Source: Selaginella moellendorffii
Lineage: Eukaryota; Streptophyta; Lycopodiopsida; Selaginellales; Selaginellaceae
NCBI RefSeq assembly: GCF_000143415.4
Contig: NW_003314280.1
Coordinates: forward strand, 1,346,152-1,410,151
Reading direction: 5' to 3'
DNA: 64,000 bases
The position numbers and the translations under genes were made by a program. Shown here piece by piece: positions 36,964-48,271 of the stretch (position 1 is the stretch's first letter; each line of letters starts with the position of its first letter). The notes beneath the pieces were generated by a model that saw only the letters and a list, made by a program, of their open reading frames with translations, did not search any database and was not told the DNA's origin.

Positions 36964-39900
36964 GAGCGAGTACGTGGGGGAGTCAAGCGAAAAGAGACAA
37001 ACCCACGGATAAGAAGGTCAAGTCATATAGCAGCATGGGAAACAACGTATGCTACAACTGCGGTGAAGCGGGACACTTCTCGAGGGAATGTCCCTACCCA
37101 AAGAAGGCCAGAGCCAATATGGCCATCAAGTCGGGTGAAGTCCAAACTGAGGTATGTGATCCAGTCCCTAACTCAAAGTTACTCATTACACAAGCAACTT
37201 TGATAGAGAGTCGTTCGCGACATCTACTAGCCCTCCGAGGTAGCTTTGTTAAGATCCTTATTGACATGGGTGCTTCGGATAATTTTGTGGCTGCAGACAT
37301 AGTCCGGCAAGCCGGACTAACGGTGCAGCAGCTAGGCAAACCAAGGACTATAGAGTTTGTTCAAGGTAGCCAAAGCACCGATGAGGTACTTCGACGAGCG
37401 AGAGTCGAAGTGGGGACTTGGAAGGTGGACATGGATTTCACCGTGTTGGACATGGCGGGATTTGACGTGATCTTTGGAATGGACTGGTTCAATCGATTCG
37501 TGGTAGCCCTGCATGGACAAGGTAGAAACCTTGTGGTACTGGCGAATGCCCAAGGAAGAAGATCTAGGGTGGAGGCCCAAGATCTAAAGGTAGGGCAAAG
37601 CAAGGCCAAAGATTCATGCTTAAACCTGGTGTCCACGAGAGGACAACTCACTAAAGGAACTAAGGTGGCCTTTTTGTGCTTACTCTCGGTGAAGAGTGAC
37701 AAAAAAACAGGAATGAAAGAAGTACCTTTAGTGATCCAGTGGGTGTTGGACCAATTCCAGGATACCATGCCGGAGGAGCTACCGGCGGGGCTACCCCCAG
37801 CACGACCGATAGAACATAAGATTGAGCTGGTCGAGGGTGCTGAGGCGGTGGTTCGTCCCCCTTATCGTTTGAACGAAAAAGAACTCAAGGAGCTCAAGTG
37901 CCAACTAGAGGAGTTGGTGGACAAAGGGTATGTTAGGTTGAGCAAGTCGCCATATGGGGCGCCGGTGTTATTTGTGAAAAAGAAAGATGGATCTATGCGC
38001 ATGTGCATAGACTACCGGTTGCTCAACAAGTATACAAAGAAGAACAAGTACCCTTTGCCAAGGATTGAGGATCTGTTCGATAGGTTGGGAAAGGCAAAAT
38101 ACTTCTCGAGGATTGACCTAAGGTCAGGATATTACCAGATCAGGGTAGCCAAGGAAGATGTCGAGAAGACAACTTGTCGAACGAGGTATGAAAGCTTTGA
38201 GTTTCTGGTGATGCCCTTCGGGCTATGTAATGCACCGGCAACGTTTTCGGCGCTAATGAACCACATCTTTGTACCCTATCTGGATCACTTCGTGGTCGTC
38301 TATATAGACGACATCCTGATCTATAGCGAGACGCTAGAGGAGCATGCCGAACACTTGGCGAAGGTGTTTGAGAAACTAAGGGAACACAAACTATATGCTA
38401 AAGAGAGCAAATGTGACTTTGCTCAACAAGAGGTAAAGTTTCTCGGGCATGTGGTGGGCCAGGACGGGCTCAAGGTGGACTCGGAGAAGGTCCAAGCGAT
38501 CCAGGAATGGGAGCGACCATCGAATGTACACGAGTTGAGGGCATTCCTGGGGCTATGCAACTACTATCGAATGTTTATCAGACACTATTCGAGAGTAGCC
38601 CTGCCCTTAACGGACCAAACAGGAAAAGGGAAGATGGTGTGGACAGCGGAATGCGAGGCGGCATTCGTCCACCTCAAAGGGAAGTTGAGGAAGGCTCCCG
38701 TATTGGCATTACCAGACTTTGGTAAGGACTTTGAGGTAGAAACGGATGCTTCGGACTTTGCGTTGGGCGCAGTTTTGAAGCAAGACAACCATCTGGTAGC
38801 GTTCTTCTCGAAGAAGTTGGACAAGGCTCAATGGAAGTGGCCTGCCCACAAGAAGGAATTGTTTGTGGTGGTCAAGGCGCTCAAGGAGTGGCGACACTAC
38901 CTTGGGAGACACTTCAAGGTTTACACGGACAATGTGGCAATGAAACACTTCTTGTCACAGCCCGACCTGAGAGGGAAACAAGGTCGGTGGGCTAATGCCT
39001 TGGCTGAGTTTGATTGCGAGATTCTGTACAAGCCTGGGAAGAGCAACATCGTGGCGGATGCGCTAAGTCGAAAAGCGAGCTTGAGGTTGGCAATATCCAG
39101 CGCAACAGCAACCTTCTGGGACGATGTGCGGACAGCATATGAGAACGATGGTCTAGCACAAGAAGTGTTGCTGAGGAATCTAGAGGCGCGGGAAGCTCAC
39201 CAGAGAGGTGAGCTGCCAACGGAAGAGAAAACGGGCTATGCGGAACGCAACAGACTCATTTATTACAAGCAAACGAGGGTGTATGTTCCAGAAGGGGAAC
39301 TAAGGAAGGTGGCATTAGAAGAGTGTCATGACGGACCTCTTGCGGGACACGGTGGAGTGCCCAAGACGATGGGCTTACTCAAGAGGAAGTATCATTGGCC
39401 AGATATGGCTAAGGACGTCCAAGACTATGTAAAGACATGTCCAACATGTCAGCAGGTAAAAGCCGTGACTAAGGCTAGTGGGGGCTTGTTGCAAAGCATC
39501 CCAATTCCAGATCATCCGTGGAAATGTCTTATGATGGACTTCATCACGGGACTCCCCCCAAGCGAGGGGTTTGATGCGATATTCGTGGTGGTGGACCGAT
39601 TTTCGAAAATGGCACATTTCATACCCACCACAACGGAGGTGGATGCGGAAGGTGTGGCAAAGCTATTCTTCAAACAAGTGGTTCGAGTGCGGGGAAGACC
39701 GGAAGAGATCATCTCAGATCGAGATAAGATCTTCACCAGTAGGTTCTGGAGGACTCTCCTGGAACAATATCGCACCAAGTTGAAATTTAGCACAGCCTAT
39801 CACCCACAGACAGGTATGGGGTATTAAGTCAAGTTGTTGGCACTAACACTTCTTGACAGATGGACAAACGGAAAGGGTGAATAGGCAGCTGGAGGATTAT

Positions 39901-40275
39901 TTGCGATGCTATGTCTCGGGAGAAGAGCGATTGGGTAAGTCATTTGGGACTTGCGGAAATGTGTTATAACAACTCACCACATTCGAGTATCGGGGTGAGT
40001 CCATGGGAAGTCATCAATGGGCAAGCTATTGAAGGTCCTGTGGAACTCAGCGTGGCCGAGTATCATGGAGAGTTGCCTGCAGTGGAGGCATTCACAGCGG
40101 AAAGACTCAGCATTTGGAATCTAGTGAGGGATTCCTTGGAACGGGCTCAACAAAGGCAAACCAAATACGTGAACCAGAAGCATCGGGATGTAGAGTTCCA
40201 AGCTGGGGAGAAGGTGTGGCTGAACACCAAGAACCTCAGACTACCAAGTGGGATCAACCGAAAGTTGACCCAAAG
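36964..40275 (+). pseudogene. pol: Chromovirus gag end and pol (PR-RT-RH-IN), 5' part
   Basis: The frame resumes at 36964 with the gag nucleocapsid knuckle [14 protein letters not shown] (about 37050). Protease follows: [14 protein letters not shown] at about 37250, where DMG replaces the usual DTG/DSG catalytic triad. Reverse transcriptase has the YIDDILIYS box at about 38300. RNase H has [13 protein letters not shown] at about 38740. Integrase has the zinc finger HDGPLAGH...CPTCQQ (39325-39465) and the core D,D-E from MMDFITGLP to the residues near 39710-39780. A 46 bp GT-AG intron (39814-39859) interrupts YHPQTDGQTERVNR. After DYLRCYVS (about 39915) the frame shifts by one base and continues to 40275. 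The end of the chain, including the chromodomain, is at 52878-53259 beyond the DNA transposon. Confidence 0.9.
39814..39859 (+). other. Spliceosomal-type intron in chromovirus pol
   Basis: 46 bp, GTATGG...TTGACAG. Its removal restores the integrase stretch HPQTDGQTERVNR in frame. Length matches host introns. Confidence 0.75.
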
Positions 40276-40300
40276 GTAAAGATGCATATATTCTTGTAAA

Positions 40301-40324
40301 AAGCTCTATTTCGTTAAAGTGGGA
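40301..40324 (+). repeat. Left terminal inverted repeat
   Basis: 24 bp, exact reverse complement of 52823-52846. TAAA target duplication immediately outside. Confidence 0.95.
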
Positions 40325-40905
40325 TTTATTCAGTAAAATGGGACTAGGTACAAATTTTCAAGTATTTGAAAATGACGTGAAATTATATGTTTTTTGTCCA
40401 GGGGCTAGACATATCTGGGGCATGGTGACTAGCGCGGTGACTTTGTGTCTAGACTGAGTCCATCTGGTTGTATAATAAATCTCATTGTCAAGGTGAACAA
40501 GCCGAATCTGAAGCTAAAGAAGAGCGATGGCATGCGCGCACACACTATTTGTTTGTTCATTGAGCGTGTGGTGAGCTTTCCAAGATGAACGTCATAGACA
40601 TATAACTTAATGGTGAGAACATTTAGATATTATTCAATGTTATCTTTTTCTAACGAATCTAATTGTGAAGGTGTAGCAAGAGGCATTGCTAGTCTGGAGA
40701 AGTCATTTAACTCATTTGACCCTTAGTGTATTTTCATGAAACTAAATAACATTCATATTATTAAGGAATTTCTCTAGTACCTTTTTTTTACGACATAGAG
40801 GCTTGCATTTCTTTCAAAGGTGATTTAGTAAAAGGCCTGGGGGCACATGCCATTCTATTTCTCAGACCGGTATTAAGATATACTAGTGCAAAGGGCCACA
40901 TGCCA
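40325..40905. other. Left subterminal region of the DNA transposon
   Basis: No gene. Contains variants of the 22 bp palindrome at 40527-40548, 40832-40853 and 40885-40906. The last one abuts the predicted transposase stop codon. Confidence 0.6.
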
Positions 40906-43900
40906 TCATGCCTCCTCTGATTCAGATTCGGATTGTTCACCTTGAAATAAAATACATTAGAAACTTAGTAAAGGAATATTAATGAATCTCACCTTGAACC
41001 CGGGTTATGAATGCTCTTGCTGCATCTCTTGCATGGTTTGGCAAGGTGATGGTGGCACTCTGCTTCCGCATCCAACCATGCACAACATTATCCACCGATA
41101 TGCTCATGCTGGGATCCCTTGGATTCAGCACCCATCTTTTTTCTAGGCAATCCTTCGTATATCCGGAACTTGGCTTGAACCACTCCACAGTTACATTGAA
41201 GGAGTTAGTTTCTGCGTCCTCCTCTGCATCAGTGATGCAGCGCCCCACCCATATCATTTGTTTTTTATTACTGGGTCTGACAAGCACGACCATTCCTTTG
41301 CAGACCTGTACTGGATTGAATGCTGAATCCGGCTTCTTGTTCCTCGGCCCACAATAGTGATCCTCAACATCGTTATCTGTCACTGCATTTCCAGAGGACA
41401 TTGTTCCGCTACTATCTGGTGCTCTGGGTTCTGGCCAAAAGGACTCTTCCAATTCTTCATATACAACCAGCCCATTTTGGATAGCAGATATAATCTTCTC
41501 CCAGTATTCGAGCAAAGGCTTGCACCTCTTAAAATAGGATTCTCCACCAAACACCAACCCCCTCTTCCAGAAGGCAATATGCTGTCTAATCCCGGCCACT
41601 ATACTTTCCTGGTCTTTGAGTCCATCCGGGTGCATCGGCCGTGGGGAACCCTGAGGAATCATAGGTTCCCCAGTTATGGGATCTCTCTTGAAGAGTTCAA
41701 TGCCATCCACTGGCAGCCACACTGTGTCCCATTCTCTCATCTTGTACCTCATCACTGGAGCACCGTCACGCATGCTGAAATGAAACTGAAGAGGCTTGGA
41801 GTGGCCAATCAGCGTTTCGGATCCGTCCCTGATGTAGCCTCTTACAAACCCCTTAAAGTCTGGAACCTCTGTCACAAGTGCAGCTTCAACAGTGCCTTTG
41901 ATGCAATTTTGGAATTCATCGTAGAGTTGTGGGAGGGTGAGGACATTGGATCGCCGGAGGGACTCTGCCAGGTGACTGAACATGGCATCGACGTCTTCAT
42001 GAGTGTGCCCAACCATGAGAAAGCCAAGTGTAACCGTTTCAAATATGCCTTTGGCAACAAGCATCGCCAAGTACGCGAAGACGTACATGTTTTTGTTCTC
42101 ACTGCCAGCATTGTCTGTTTGGAGCAGAAGATGGGGTGGAAGGCCACATCGGCCGCAAGAACTTCCTTGAGATTCTGCTTCGTTTGGATGAGGCTGTGCA
42201 TTCACCGGGCGACCAGCCTCGTCGGAATGGCATGAGGCCTCACGTGATAACCCTACAATCTGACGGCCAACATATTCACTGGGATGGCATGGGGCCCCAC
42301 GCGATACTGCAAGCCTTTGCTCCTCCTCCAGCTGAACCCTGTATGGGGTTCGATCGACAAGGGCCTTATGCAAGGGTTGGCTGTTCAGCTCAGTCTGCGC
42401 ACTTTGCAGAGACCTTAAGTGTTTTGCTAGGGACGCAATCATCATGTTTGCACCCCCGCCACCCCATAGAGGTACAAAGAAGTTCCCATAGTTCTGGGCA
42501 CCATGCCCATGAGCGATTATGCCAAACAGAGACACAGGCAGCTGCATGGATGAAGAGATTGCCTTGGGGGCAGGATTGAGTCGAGGTAAGCACGTCTTTT
42601 TCTGGTCCATTTTGTCGTGGATGATGCAGAGGTAAGAGTCAGGTCTCTCCATGGAGAGAATCCTGTTATGATAATATGCAGTCCTGCAGCTTCTCTGCTC
42701 GATGTTGTGGTCGAGCCGCCTTCTAACTAACGTCTCTCGCTCTTGAGCGCTGCAAGAATTCTTCGACAAAGCCATTTTGATAGCAGTGCACTCGTCACAC
42801 TTTGAAAAGCTGGAGTACTTTCCTATACTCACATCCCTGAACCTGTTGCTCCACAATCTACTAAATCTAGATTGGCTCAGCTTCCTGTAGCCATTACTCT
42901 GGAGTTCCCGATTCACATCTTCCAATATGGCCCCCTTGGTATACATGGAAGGGAGAACTCGTTGGGTGTCTCGTGTTCCATCTTCCAAGAGGCGGGTTTT
43001 ATGTGGTTGCTGCTCGCTACATGTCTCGACAAACCTCTTGAAGATTGCCTCTCCATATACAACATGACCCCTGGTTTTGTGCGTACCGTCGTTCCCATGG
43101 ACTGCTTGTTGAACCCTTTGTTCCTCGAACTCAGTTTTGATTCTGTAGAATGTGCTTCGAGGGACTCCATAAATAATTCTCCATGCCTTCATGCAGACCA
43201 AACCCCTCTGGAAGACCATGCCCCCCACCTGATGTTCTGAAGCATCAACAGATGACCGTAATGCCTCATACACAAAATTGCGAGCTGCCTTCCAGGACAA
43301 TGTCTTGTATCTTGCTCTCTCCTCTTCAATAGCATCCCAATCAGCATGTTGACAGCACCTCCTTTTGCAACAAGCAACTGTCGAGACCATTCGAACCTCC
43401 ATCGCCATTTTCTGCCTTTTCGGTTCGTTGCTCAGATCCCTTTGGCTGCGCTGTAGGAAGGTGTACTTTCTTTTCCCATGAAGAGATGTTCTGTCATCAG
43501 TTGTAGTGGTGTTTGATTGTGAATCCTTCACATTCTCAAACACTAAATGCCTCAATTTCCACCGCACAATGCTTCCAATAGTCAGACTGTTTTCTTCTGT
43601 GTCAACAACCTCTAAAATCGCAACTCCAATATCATCCCAGCCCAATTCTTGATTAGCAACCGCATCTCTTGGATCGACAACTGTGGCTAAGCCCTTAGCT
43701 ACCACCTCCCCCTCGGGGTTGTTTAGAAACACCTTTGCCTGAATCCATGTAGCACGGTTCTTAAGATCCACGGAGGGAACATGTGTCGCATTTGCGCTGT
43801 CCCCAACATCTGCTTTCTTCTGCAGATTTTTCAAGGCAACAACAACATTTACCCCGACGACCATCTCTCCTCGGTCAATAGCGACCACATTCCCATCGAA

Positions 43901-44047
43901 GACAGTCTCTACTGATACAGCAGCATTGCCTTCCCCAAGCCTTTGACAGTGTATAACAAAGTTCCGATCCATAGACACAAGGGTCCCTTTTGCAACTCTC
44001 TTCCCACCATTCAAAATGTAAACCTTTTCCCCAACCCTGAAGGCCAT
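40906..44047 (-). CDS. Transposase-like protein with DUF7869-type core
   Basis: One frame from 44047 to 40993 (about 1,018 codons). It either ends at a stop at 40979 or, as preferred, is spliced over 40992-40941 to a final exon 40940-40906 encoding GEQSESESEEA, total about 1,029 residues. The N-terminus has two related beta-rich units (RVAKGTLVSMDRNFVIH; VVAKGLATVVDPRDAV), resembling a domain seen in plant transposon proteins. Then come an HTH-like stretch (WRIIYGVPRSTFYRIK, about 287-302), a CDEC motif (about 415), CIIHDKMDQKKTCLPR (about 470), TDNAGSENKNMYVFAYLA (about 642) and FLMVGHTHEDVDAMFSHL (about 677). The last three form the invariant core of the DUF7869 family as I recall it, with Asp residues fitting an RNase H-like nuclease. 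Its place beside a TIR supports a transposase. Two palindrome copies lie within its reading frame (42227, 42284). Confidence 0.75.
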
Positions 44048-44190
44048 TCTGAAAGTGCAGAAAAGAAGTTAAGACCATACAAAAAATGATTGGAGAATGG
44101 CCTAAATCATAACATACCAAATAACATGAGGCCACATGCCATTATTCAAACATGCTATTGACACCCACGTGAAATTTCGCATTCACAAAA

Positions 44191-44516
44191 TTGGCATGAG
44201 CCCTCATGCCATTAGTGGTACCACTAATGGCATGAGGCCTCACGCTATCTTTGGCCCCTGCTAGCCTGTTGCTATATTCCTTTTGCCTTGTTGCAACTGT
44301 ATATATTTTTGTGTGCGTGACTAGTCACCCATACAAAAATATATACAGCTGCAGCAAGGCAAAACGAATATGGCAATAGGCTAGTAGGGGCCAAAGATAG
44401 CATGAGGCCTCATGCCATCTTGATATACACACAGCTGCAGGCAAGTAAAAACATACATGACAATACGCTAGCCATGAAATTGCAAGGGCCCAAGATGGCA
44501 TGTGGCCTCATGCCAT
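44191..44516. repeat. Nested hairpin cluster built from palindrome-ended arms
   Basis: 44227-44315 is an inverted copy of about 44327-44418 with roughly nine in ten bases matching; the loop is near 44320 (GTGACTAGTCAC). The outer ends are copies of the 22 bp palindrome. A second inverted repeat of about 26 bp per arm is centred on 44219/44220 (GTGGTACCAC). A third, direct copy of the right arm follows at 44431-44516 and ends in another palindrome. The structure resembles a MITE or fold-back element. Confidence 0.85.
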
Positions 44517-45118
44517 TTCTAAATGTGGTCCTAAACCATTCCATGGTGAACATACCAGGAAGCATAAGTGCCGAATATCAAGAGGAAGCGGTAGCCACAC
44601 CAAAGACAGTGCCGCTCGCAACACCGCAACTACTCGTAGCACCGCTCGCAACACCGCAACTGCTCGTAGCGCCGCTCGCACAAACTGCCACTCGCATAAA
44701 CTGCCGCTCGCAATGGCGCTCGCAATGGCACTCGCAATGCCGCAACCGCTTGTAGACGCATAAACCACAGCTCACAACGCCGCTTACACAAGCATCGCTC
44801 ACTGCGCTCAGCGGAACCAAGAACACGGCGCACAAAAATGATAGACCTAGGAATGAGTTCGAGAATTCAAAAATAACACACGCTTGAACGTCACATCAAA
44901 TCCTCTGACAAACCAGATCTTATGATTCCTCTGACAAATTTCAAACTGAGTAGCTTCTAGACTTTGCTGTCGGAGGTTGAACTTTGTCACATCATGTCCT
45001 TGCCTCGATCCAACTGTGCCATGTCAGTGATTCGAACTTTGCCATGCCATGTCAGCGATCCGCGCCAAGATTATTCGCCGTGTAAAGGAATAATTATGCT
45101 GTGTGTGTACGTCCATTT

Positions 45119-45214
45119 ATGGCAATATAAGGCCACATGCCATTCAAAGAATAATGCTAGTCGAGCATTTTTTGGTGCATTTTTGGGTTCAAAATTGCAT
45201 GAGCCCACACGCTA
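45119..45214. repeat. Duplicated block, copy 1 (copy 2 at 46057-46157)
   Basis: Both copies start with a 22 bp palindrome, continue through 'gagcattttttggtgcatttttggg' type sequence and end with an ATTGCATGAGCCCACA palindrome variant. In copy 2 the following CTTGAACGTCACATCAAATC also matches 44883-44905, showing further internal duplication. Confidence 0.8.
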
Positions 45215-45553
45215 TAAAGTTTACCTGTACCAAAAATAGAAACAGCTTTATTTACTTGGGAATTTAAGTGATTGAGGCATTTTTAAACTTACAAACAAAT
45301 GCCCTACTTACATTCCTTTGGTTGCTTAAAATTCAAAAATATTATAAACCTTTCTTTTTGCATTTTCAATGTTTTCAATTATGGTTTTTGATTTTCGCAG
45401 GACTAGCCTAGTAATCTATTTGCATCCCGTCATGTTTATAGCTAGCTTTCGTTTGTCCCCTTCGCTAGCCTGAGATACATCTGCTCGGCATCTGCCTCTT
45501 ACAGCATTTGCCCAGAAAGGGCATCTTTCTTCACGCAGCATTTGCCACATGTT

Positions 45554-45585
45554 TAGGGTTAGGGTTTAGGGTTTAGGGTTTAGCA
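45554..45585 (+). repeat. Interstitial telomere-type repeat
   Basis: About four TTTAGGG-type units, one shortened to TTAGGG. This is the plant telomere motif, here inside the transposon's non-coding centre. Confidence 0.85.
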
Positions 45586-46799
45586 ATTCAGTAGCTTGAT
45601 AAACATGCAAATACAGAACTTGATGCAAAATCCTTTGATATGTCACAATGCCCCTAGGACCATAAACACATTTTAATAGAGAGGGTCCTTTCATTTCATA
45701 ACTCCTTACGTAGATCTTGGTGAAACCAGAGTTAGTGAAGTTGGTTTCTTGTGATCCCGCATCTGATTGTGATGTCCCTTTCCAGTGTCGATGGAAAGGT
45801 CAATGCACACCAAACTGTAGAATCTTGGAGCAAAATAACGGTCGGATCTATGGCAAATGCCCCTGAAACATTGTAAGGCTCGTGTGGTCTCATGTGGTGT
45901 CCGATCGAGATGCTTCTTTGCAGGGTCATCAACAAGGACATTGTATACCATTCTGTAAAATCTGGTTGCGATCTAACGGTTGGATCTCCAGGAAACTCAA
46001 AACAATCTCGCGCGTGTCAGAATATTCTAGGAATATACTCCTATGTGCTCCTGAAAATGGCATGCGGCCCCACGCCATTCAAGAGATAACGCCAGATGAC
46101 GCCGAGCATTTTTTGGTGCATTTTTTGGGATCAAAATTGCATGAGCCCACATGCTTGAACGTCACATCAAATCCTCTGACAATTTATTTAGCTGAACATC
46201 TGGCATTTTTGGAAATACAAGATGCTTTGGAATATCCAATCATGCATGGTATAAATATAGCGAGGGTATTAAATGATATCCCAATCATGATCTTTCTTTT
46301 GGATTTCGCGTGCATGCAGTCAGAGGAATGATGACGTTGCGGATTTCTTTTGGATTTCACGCATGCGCGCGCCGATCCAGAAATTAATGGTGGCGCCCAA
46401 GTCCGAGAAATGATGACGTGGCGGGATTACCAACCGTCGTGACATTTCGCGCGTGTGAGGTTAGGTTTTGCATTTTGCTTCGTACTCGCGCTCGCACACT
46501 CGCGCTCGCATCGCGCTCCCACTTCTCTACAGGTTTCTCGTGTGCATCGGCGTCCACTCGCGCTTGCATCGCGCTCGTGTGCATCGGCGTCCACTTCAAG
46601 ACACACCCAGTTTGTAACTTCGCCGCCAACTCCGCCGCCCACTTCGCCACCCATACGCAGCCCACTTGGCGTCCCGGGAGATTTCAGCGCCACTCTCCAA
46701 CTGTAAGTGGCAGAGTAGCCTTGCTGCTACGATCCGCTGCACACACAGTGCACATTCGCCAGCGAGTCCGGTTGTCACGCCTCCATTCGGCTTCAAATG

Positions 46800-47038
46800 G
46801 TAAGTCTTTTAGGCCAAGTAGAAAATGGCATGAGGCCACATGCCATTCAGTAGCAACATTGGCATGCACCGATTAGGCTCTCGAGTGCAGTCCGGTTACA
46901 GATGGCGTGTAGCCTCACGCCATCTTAGGATGCAGCCTCAAGACATCTGATGCAGTGGTGAATGGCGTGTGGCCTCACGTTATTTCCAGCTACTAGTTTT
47001 TCATCTGTCAGCTCTAATTGTTGTGCATTTCTGAACAG
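46800..47038 (+). other. Intron carrying three palindromes
   Basis: GTAAGT...GAACAG, 239 bp, with palindrome copies at 46825-46846, 46902-46923 and 46962-46983. It separates the putative start codon from the ParB-like exon. Confidence 0.5.
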
Positions 47039-48217
47039 GCGAGGAATTGCGTTCTTCTTCCAGCCACTGTCAATGTGGATGCAGAGAAGGGGGAGGAGCT
47101 CACCAGTTGGACTTTTGGGATGGAAGGCGAGGATCTGAGGCTGTACAACACAGATGGTGGGAGAAAAGAATGCATGGGGATCCTCATCCAAGTGACAGAC
47201 ACTCCATGCAGTTCCATGCAAGAATATGGACTGGCACTTGTGGTAGAGACAGCGTCTGCCTTCAAGATCCACCTTGCACATCCTAGCGGCTTCCCGGAGG
47301 GGGGCAGCGGCTATGAGGAATTCCTAGAGGGAGCTAGGGAGAGGTTGTCCAGGAGGCCCACAATTTCAAAGATGCTGCGGGTCTATGAAGATCACATGGA
47401 ATCTACGGACCTCACCTACGGCGATGTTCAAAAACTATATTCCAACATTGAGCCGTTGAGAGTGACTCCAGTTCGCGAAGCAAAGGGGAAGGGGGTCGAT
47501 CTGGAAACTACCTCGAAGCAGAAAAGGGTGGTCAAGCTCAAGCCGACGTTCGACTCTCCTGCTCCAAAAAAGAAGCTACTCAGTGATGCCATTGCCTCGG
47601 GTTCGAACACTACACCCACCAAAAAGAAGAGCCGCAAAGAGCAGAAAGAGCAAGAAGAGGCAGCAAAAATCGTCGCAGATAATAGTACTTGTTACTATTC
47701 CAACAAAGTATATACAATCGACGTGAGCCGTATCGACATCCAAAGCAAATACAACCACAGGCTAGTATCTGATGAGTGGGTGGAGAAACTGAAGCAGAAG
47801 ATGCTGGCAAGTCCAGTAACACCCGACATCGCAGACGTGATCCCCTACTACCGAACAATGAAGGGCGAGACGAGGTTTCCAGACTTGATCAATAGGAAGG
47901 TGTTGGACGATCAGAACATCCGGTTCTATGCCGTCTCCGGGCAGCATTCTAGCTTGGCGATGCAAGAGATAGTTGTGGATATTATGGTGGGCGAGGAGGT
48001 GAAGAAAGTCTTCAAGACAAGAGTTGTCCGCCTGATAAAAGGCAACTCGCCCCTCCGATCTATCATATACATCTCCCATGCGCAGAATGTCAAGCAAGAA
48101 ACGTGCTACAAATCGGGTCTGCACGAGACATTGGCACGAACACGGAAGCTCTGGGTTCAACTGAAGAAGCCACAAAAACCAGGACAAGGACGTGCACTAG
48201 CAACTAGCGCCTAGCAG

Positions 48218-48271
48218 GTAAGCCTCGTTGCATGTGGCATAGCATGTGGCCTCACGCCATTTCCATTGCAG
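48218..48271 (+). other. 54 bp intron built around the palindrome
   Basis: GTAAGC...TTGCAG; palindrome at 48239-48260, followed by TTCCATTGCAG. Confidence 0.65.

Larger units (their letters stand above)
44048..46796. other. Non-coding centre between the divergent transposon genes
   Basis: No supportable exon. It holds a hairpin cluster (44191-44516), a CTCGCAACACCGCAACTACT-type minisatellite (about 44618-44755), a 95 bp duplicated block (45119-45214 and 46057-46157), telomere-type repeats (45554-45585) and a CTCGCGCTCGCAT-rich stretch (46480-46600) just before the plus-strand gene. The two genes are divergent, so promoters for both must be here. Confidence 0.6.
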
